Shown: in pieces, positions 34,583 through 37,521 of the stretch
How positions within the stretch are numbered: position 1 is the stretch's first letter
Layout of the letters: the number at the start of each line of letters is the position of its first letter
Source of the DNA: an uncultured beta proteobacterium
GTDB lineage: Bacteria; Pseudomonadota; Gammaproteobacteria; Burkholderiales; Burkholderiaceae_C
Direction: 5' to 3'
NCBI GenBank assembly: GCA_903897925.1
Contig: CAIUDG010000029.1
Location: 1 to 37,521 of the forward strand
DNA: 37,521 nucleotides
Made by a program: the position numbers and the translations under genes
Notes under the pieces: model-generated
The model's input: the letters and a program-made list of their open reading frames with translations, nothing else
Database searches by the model: none
What the model was told of the DNA's origin: nothing

Positions 34583-37252
34583 ATGAGCAGCCGCAAAACG
34601 CCCTGGAGCCGGATCGGCCTGCAATTGAAACTGCAATTGCTGATTCAGGGTTTCCTGATCGTGATTTTGGTAGCGGCCCAGCATTGGCTTTCGGCAAAGA
34701 TCGAGGCGCAGCTACTTAATGCAGCCCGCGAGCGCACCATCGCGGTGGGCGACGGCGCCATCAACGGATTGAACACCCTGATGGTTTCCAAGATGACGAT
34801 TCTGGACCCCGAGGTGCGCGCGCTGTTCATCAAAAAAATGGGCGCCTCGGAAAATATCAAGGAATTGCGGGTGGTTCGCGGGCCCGGCGTGGCCAACCAG
34901 TTCGGCGCCGGTTTGCCCCAGGAGCAGGCACAAGACGCGATGGATCGCCGGGTGCTGGATTCCGGGCAGATGGAGTTCCAGACCCAGCATGCGGCCGATG
35001 GCGATGTCACGCTGCGTGCCGCATTGCCCTTTGTCGCGAAAAAGGATTTTCGCTCCACCAATTGCCTGGCTTGCCATGCGGTGCCGGAAAACACGGTGCT
35101 GGGCATGGCCAGTATTACGGTGGATATCCGGGACGATATTGCCAAAATTGCGCAGATCAACCGCTGGATGTGGATTGGCCAGGGCTTCATTCAGCTGGTG
35201 CTGTTCCTGGTGATCGGGCTGATTGTGCGCGGACTGATTCGCAAACTTGGGGGCGAACCGAGCTATGTGATTCATATCCTGGAGCAAATTACCCAAGGCA
35301 ATCTGAGCAACCAGATCAGGACGCGCCGTGCCGACCAGAGCAGCCTGCTGGCCAAGGTCAGCACCATGCAGGACGGCCTGCGCAAGGTGGTGGGTGAAAT
35401 GGAAGCGGTGGTAACGGCGGCAGCGCAGGGCGACTTATCCAAGCGCATCGAGCTGGAAGACAAGCACGGTTTCGCCAAGGACCTGAGCGTGCATGTGAAC
35501 CAACTGGCCGACGAAACCATGCGCATCAAGATGGCGCTCGACAATGCCTCCACCTGCGTCATGATCGCCGACGCCGAGGGCAAAATCATTTATCTGAATG
35601 CCTCTATGGGCGCCCTGTTGCAGGACGCAGAAGCCGACATCCGCACGCAATTACCAGCCTTTCGGGCGCGCGAGGTACTGGGCGCGCGCTTTGACCAGTT
35701 TCACCGCAATGCGGCGCATCAACACGACTTGCTGGCGCGTCTGCAGGGCAATTACAAATCGGACATCACGCTGGGTGCGCGTGTTTTTGGTGTGGTCGCC
35801 ACACCGGTGGTGGATGAGCAGCAAAACCGCCTGGGCGCCATTGTGGAATGGCGCGACCGTGGTGATGAAATGGTGGCCGAGGCCCAGGCCCGCACCAATG
35901 CCCGCATTCGCCATGCGCTGGATAAATGCACCACCAATGTGATGATCATCGACGCCCGGCACGACATTATTTATATGAACGAGACGGCGCTGGCGATGAT
36001 GCAGCGCAATGAGGCCGCGTTGCGCCAGAGCCTGCCGCAGTTTTCAGCGGCGGCACTGGTCGGCCACAATATTGACCTGTTCCGCAGCGACCCGCCGCAG
36101 TCCAGCGCGATGCTGTCGGCGCTTACATCGACGCACCGCACGCAGATTCGTATTGGGCGGCTGTATTTCGGCTTTACCGCCAATCCGATTCTGGATGCCG
36201 GCGGTCAGCGCGTGGGGACTGTGATCGAGTGGCTGGATCGCACCACCGAGGTCGGTGTGGAAGCCGACATTGCCGCGATTGTGAAAGGCGCTGCGCACGG
36301 CGACTTCAGCAAGCGCTTGCAACTCCAGGGCCAGAGCGGTTTCATTGAAACCTTGTCTGGCAACATCAACCAGTTGCTGGGCAGCAGTGAGCAGGGCTTG
36401 GGTGGTGTCGCCGAGCTGCTGTTGGCGTTTGCTGAAGGGGACTTCACGCAACGCATGCATGGCAATTTGGATGGTTTGTTTGCCAAGGTACAGGACAACG
36501 CCAACACCACAGCAGAAAATTTGACGCAGGTGCTGGACGATGTGCGTGCCGCTGTGGCGGCGCTGACCGGTGCTGCGAACCAGGTGAGTGCGACTGCGCA
36601 ATCACTGTCGCAATCGGCCAGCCAACAGGCCGCGAGTGTTGAACAGACCAGTGTCACGATGGGCGCGATGTCGGCGTCGATCAATAAAAACAGTGAGCAC
36701 GCGGGTGTTACCGATGGTGTGGCGAGCAAGACCAGTCTGGATGCTGGGGCTGGTGGCAAGGCGGTGAATGACACTTTGCATGCGATGCGCCAGATTGCCG
36801 CGAAGATTGGCATTGTGGATGACATTGCGTACCAGACCAATTTACTGGCCTTGAATGCTGCTATCGAGGCGGCCCGTGCGGGTGAGCACGGTAAGGGTTT
36901 TGCGGTGGTGGCGACTGAGGTGCGCAAGTTGGCGGAGCGCAGTCAGGAGGCGGCCCGGGAGATTAGTGCTTTGGCGGGGAATAGTGTGTCGACGGCGGAG
37001 CGGGCGGGTGGTTTGCTGGACGAAATTGTTCCGGGTATTCAGAAGACCAGTGGGTTGGTGCGGGAAATTTCGGCGATCAGTTTGGAGCAAAGTGAATCGG
37101 TGCTGCAAATGACTGCAGCGATGGCGCAGATTAGTAAGGCGACGCAGTTGAATGCGTCTGCGTCAGAGCAGTTGGCGGCGACTAGCGAGGAGTTGTCTGG
37201 TCAGGCTGAAAAGTTGCAGCAAAGTATTGCGTTTTTTCAGACTGGCGCATGA
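34583..37252 (+). CDS. Methyl-accepting chemotaxis protein with periplasmic c-type haem sensor and two PAS domains
   Basis: An 889-residue chemoreceptor. Membrane segments lie at about 14-34 and 197-217. Between them is a periplasmic domain (about 40-192) with a haem-c attachment motif C161-L-A-C-H165, resembling DUF3365/Tll0287-like or Geobacter GSU0582/GSU0935-type haem sensors. Inside follow a HAMP-like segment (218-270), a second HAMP-like unit (275-310), PAS1 (315-430), PAS2 (440-555), another HAMP-like unit (560-600) and the signalling domain (650-880). The CheA/CheW-binding tip lies around 742-775 ([15 protein letters not shown]). There is no CheR/CheB pentapeptide at the C-terminus. 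The probable job is redox, oxygen or NO-linked taxis; the ligand is inference. The start has a weak AGGTGG upstream. Confidence 0.88.
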   Translation: MSSRKTPWSRIGLQLKLQLLIQGFLIVILVAAQHWLSAKIEAQLLNAARERTIAVGDGAINGLNTLMVSKMTILDPEVRALFIKKMGASENIKELRVVRGPGVANQFGAGLPQEQAQDAMDRRVLDSGQMEFQTQHAADGDVTLRAALPFVAKKDFRSTNCLACHAVPENTVLGMASITVDIRDDIAKIAQINRWMWIGQGFIQLVLFLVIGLIVRGLIRKLGGEPSYVIHILEQITQGNLSNQIRTRRADQSSLLAKVSTMQDGLRKVVGEMEAVVTAAAQGDLSKRIELEDKHGFAKDLSVHVNQLADETMRIKMALDNASTCVMIADAEGKIIYLNASMGALLQDAEADIRTQLPAFRAREVLGARFDQFHRNAAHQHDLLARLQGNYKSDITLGARVFGVVATPVVDEQQNRLGAIVEWRDRGDEMVAEAQARTNARIRHALDKCTTNVMIIDARHDIIYMNETALAMMQRNEAALRQSLPQFSAAALVGHNIDLFRSDPPQSSAMLSALTSTHRTQIRIGRLYFGFTANPILDAGGQRVGTVIEWLDRTTEVGVEADIAAIVKGAAHGDFSKRLQLQGQSGFIETLSGNINQLLGSSEQGLGGVAELLLAFAEGDFTQRMHGNLDGLFAKVQDNANTTAENLTQVLDDVRAAVAALTGAANQVSATAQSLSQSASQQAASVEQTSVTMGAMSASINKNSEHAGVTDGVASKTSLDAGAGGKAVNDTLHAMRQIAAKIGIVDDIAYQTNLLALNAAIEAARAGEHGKGFAVVATEVRKLAERSQEAAREISALAGNSVSTAERAGGLLDEIVPGIQKTSGLVREISAISLEQSESVLQMTAAMAQISKATQLNASASEQLAATSEELSGQAEKLQQSIAFFQTGA

Positions 37253-37521
37253 GGGAGGTTGTTTTGGTTGGCGTTCGCTGCGTTGCCGCGCCTGCTTTTG
37301 TCCTTTTTCTCCTGCTGTGTTGGCGTTCGCTGCGTTGCGCGGCTGCTTTTGTCTTTTTCCTCCTGCTTTGTTGGCGTTCGTTGGGTTGCCGCGCCTGCTT
37401 TTGTCTTTTTCCTCCTACTTTGTTGGCGTTCGCTGCGTTGCGCGCCTGCGGGTTGGCAGGGGCTGACGAAGTGGGTGTACGTTCTCCGGCCTCGGGTCGC
37501 CGGGGTCTGCTTCTGGTGCGC
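37253..37521. other. Gene-free right end carrying tandem repeats
   Basis: After the chemoreceptor stop there is no credible gene. Positions 37268-37450 are a tandem repeat (separate entry). The last 70 bases are unique GC-rich sequence with no clear motif; a gene may begin beyond the window. Confidence 0.6.
37268..37450. repeat. 51-52-bp tandem repeat, about 3.5 copies, plus strand nearly free of A
   Basis: Units start at 37268, 37320, 37371 and 37423 with the phrase TTGGCGTTCGCTGCGTTG or a close variant. They continue as C(C)GCG(C/G)CTGCTTTTGTC, then a pyrimidine run TTTTTCCTCCTG. Unit lengths are 52, 51 and 52 bp; the fourth copy stops after about 28 bp. Copies differ at a few positions and by 1-bp indels, so the array is not coding. 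Only one A is present on the plus strand over the array. Confidence 0.85.

Noticed and set aside
37152..37466. A 104-codon frame through the tandem repeats
   Set aside because: It begins inside the chemoreceptor gene in another frame, and the repeats contain 1-bp length differences, so the Cys/Leu/Phe-rich translation is not a real protein.

Overview
The window looks like chromosomal DNA from a betaproteobacterium of the order Burkholderiales, most likely the family Comamonadaceae (Rhodoferax/Polaromonas-like). The basis is high GC by eye, the family-typical protein sequences, and gene orders I know from this group: M16-M16-rsmD-coaD divergent from ftsY, lolB-ispE-tRNA-Gln-prs-rplY-pth, mutM-dynamin GTPase-mutY, and nadK-recN-rapZ divergent from hrcA. 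No database search was run; genus-level placement is inference. Most of the window is ordinary housekeeping DNA.

Layout. 1-372: AT-richer left edge with the last 24 codons of an unidentified gene, then no visible gene. 373-3129: a YhgE/Pip-family membrane protein (minus) divergent from a DUF1345 membrane protein (plus). 3104-8489 (minus): a tight six-gene run led by ftsY, then a carboxylesterase, a YegD-like Hsp70, a small Rieske protein, a VTT/TVP38 membrane protein and a SelD-N-like FAD oxidoreductase; several genes overlap by 4 bp, so it is probably one operon. 8518-12544 (plus): an active/inactive pair of M16 zinc-peptidase homologues, rsmD and coaD. 12572-15841 (minus): a DUF4382 lipoprotein and an amidase, which sit between coaD and its usual ferredoxin neighbour (15923-16210). 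16207-22518 (minus): a small DUF4124-like secreted protein, pth, rplY, prs, tRNA-Gln, ispE, lolB and a TPR protein. 22569-26449 (plus): mutM, a dynamin-family GTPase and mutY. 26456-29909 (minus): nadK, recN, rapZ. 30039-34159 (plus): hrcA and a four-PAS GGDEF-EAL protein. 34193-37252: tRNA-Thr, a strong bidirectional terminator, then a large methyl-accepting chemotaxis protein with a periplasmic c-type haem motif. 37268-37450: a 52-bp tandem repeat whose plus strand almost lacks A.

How the parts work together. The minus-strand ftsY run couples membrane-protein targeting with a set of redox and membrane proteins. The central cluster covers outer-membrane lipoprotein insertion, isoprenoid precursors, PRPP supply, ribosomal protein L25 and peptidyl-tRNA recycling. 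mutM and mutY are two arms of 8-oxoguanine repair. The right end holds two large sensory proteins, one for cyclic-di-GMP and one for chemotaxis.

Most interesting points: (1) a perfect FNR/Anr-type box (TTGAT-N4-ATCAA) inside a 12-bp inverted repeat upstream of the haem-containing chemoreceptor, which suggests an oxygen-controlled redox/energy-taxis receptor; (2) the ispE stop codon lies across the 5' end of tRNA-Gln, so RNase P maturation of a joint transcript would cut inside the stop codon; (3) the A-free tandem repeat at the right end; (4) two A-C mismatches in the stems of tRNA-Thr(CGT); (5) the Rieske/VTT/FAD-oxidoreductase run behind ftsY.
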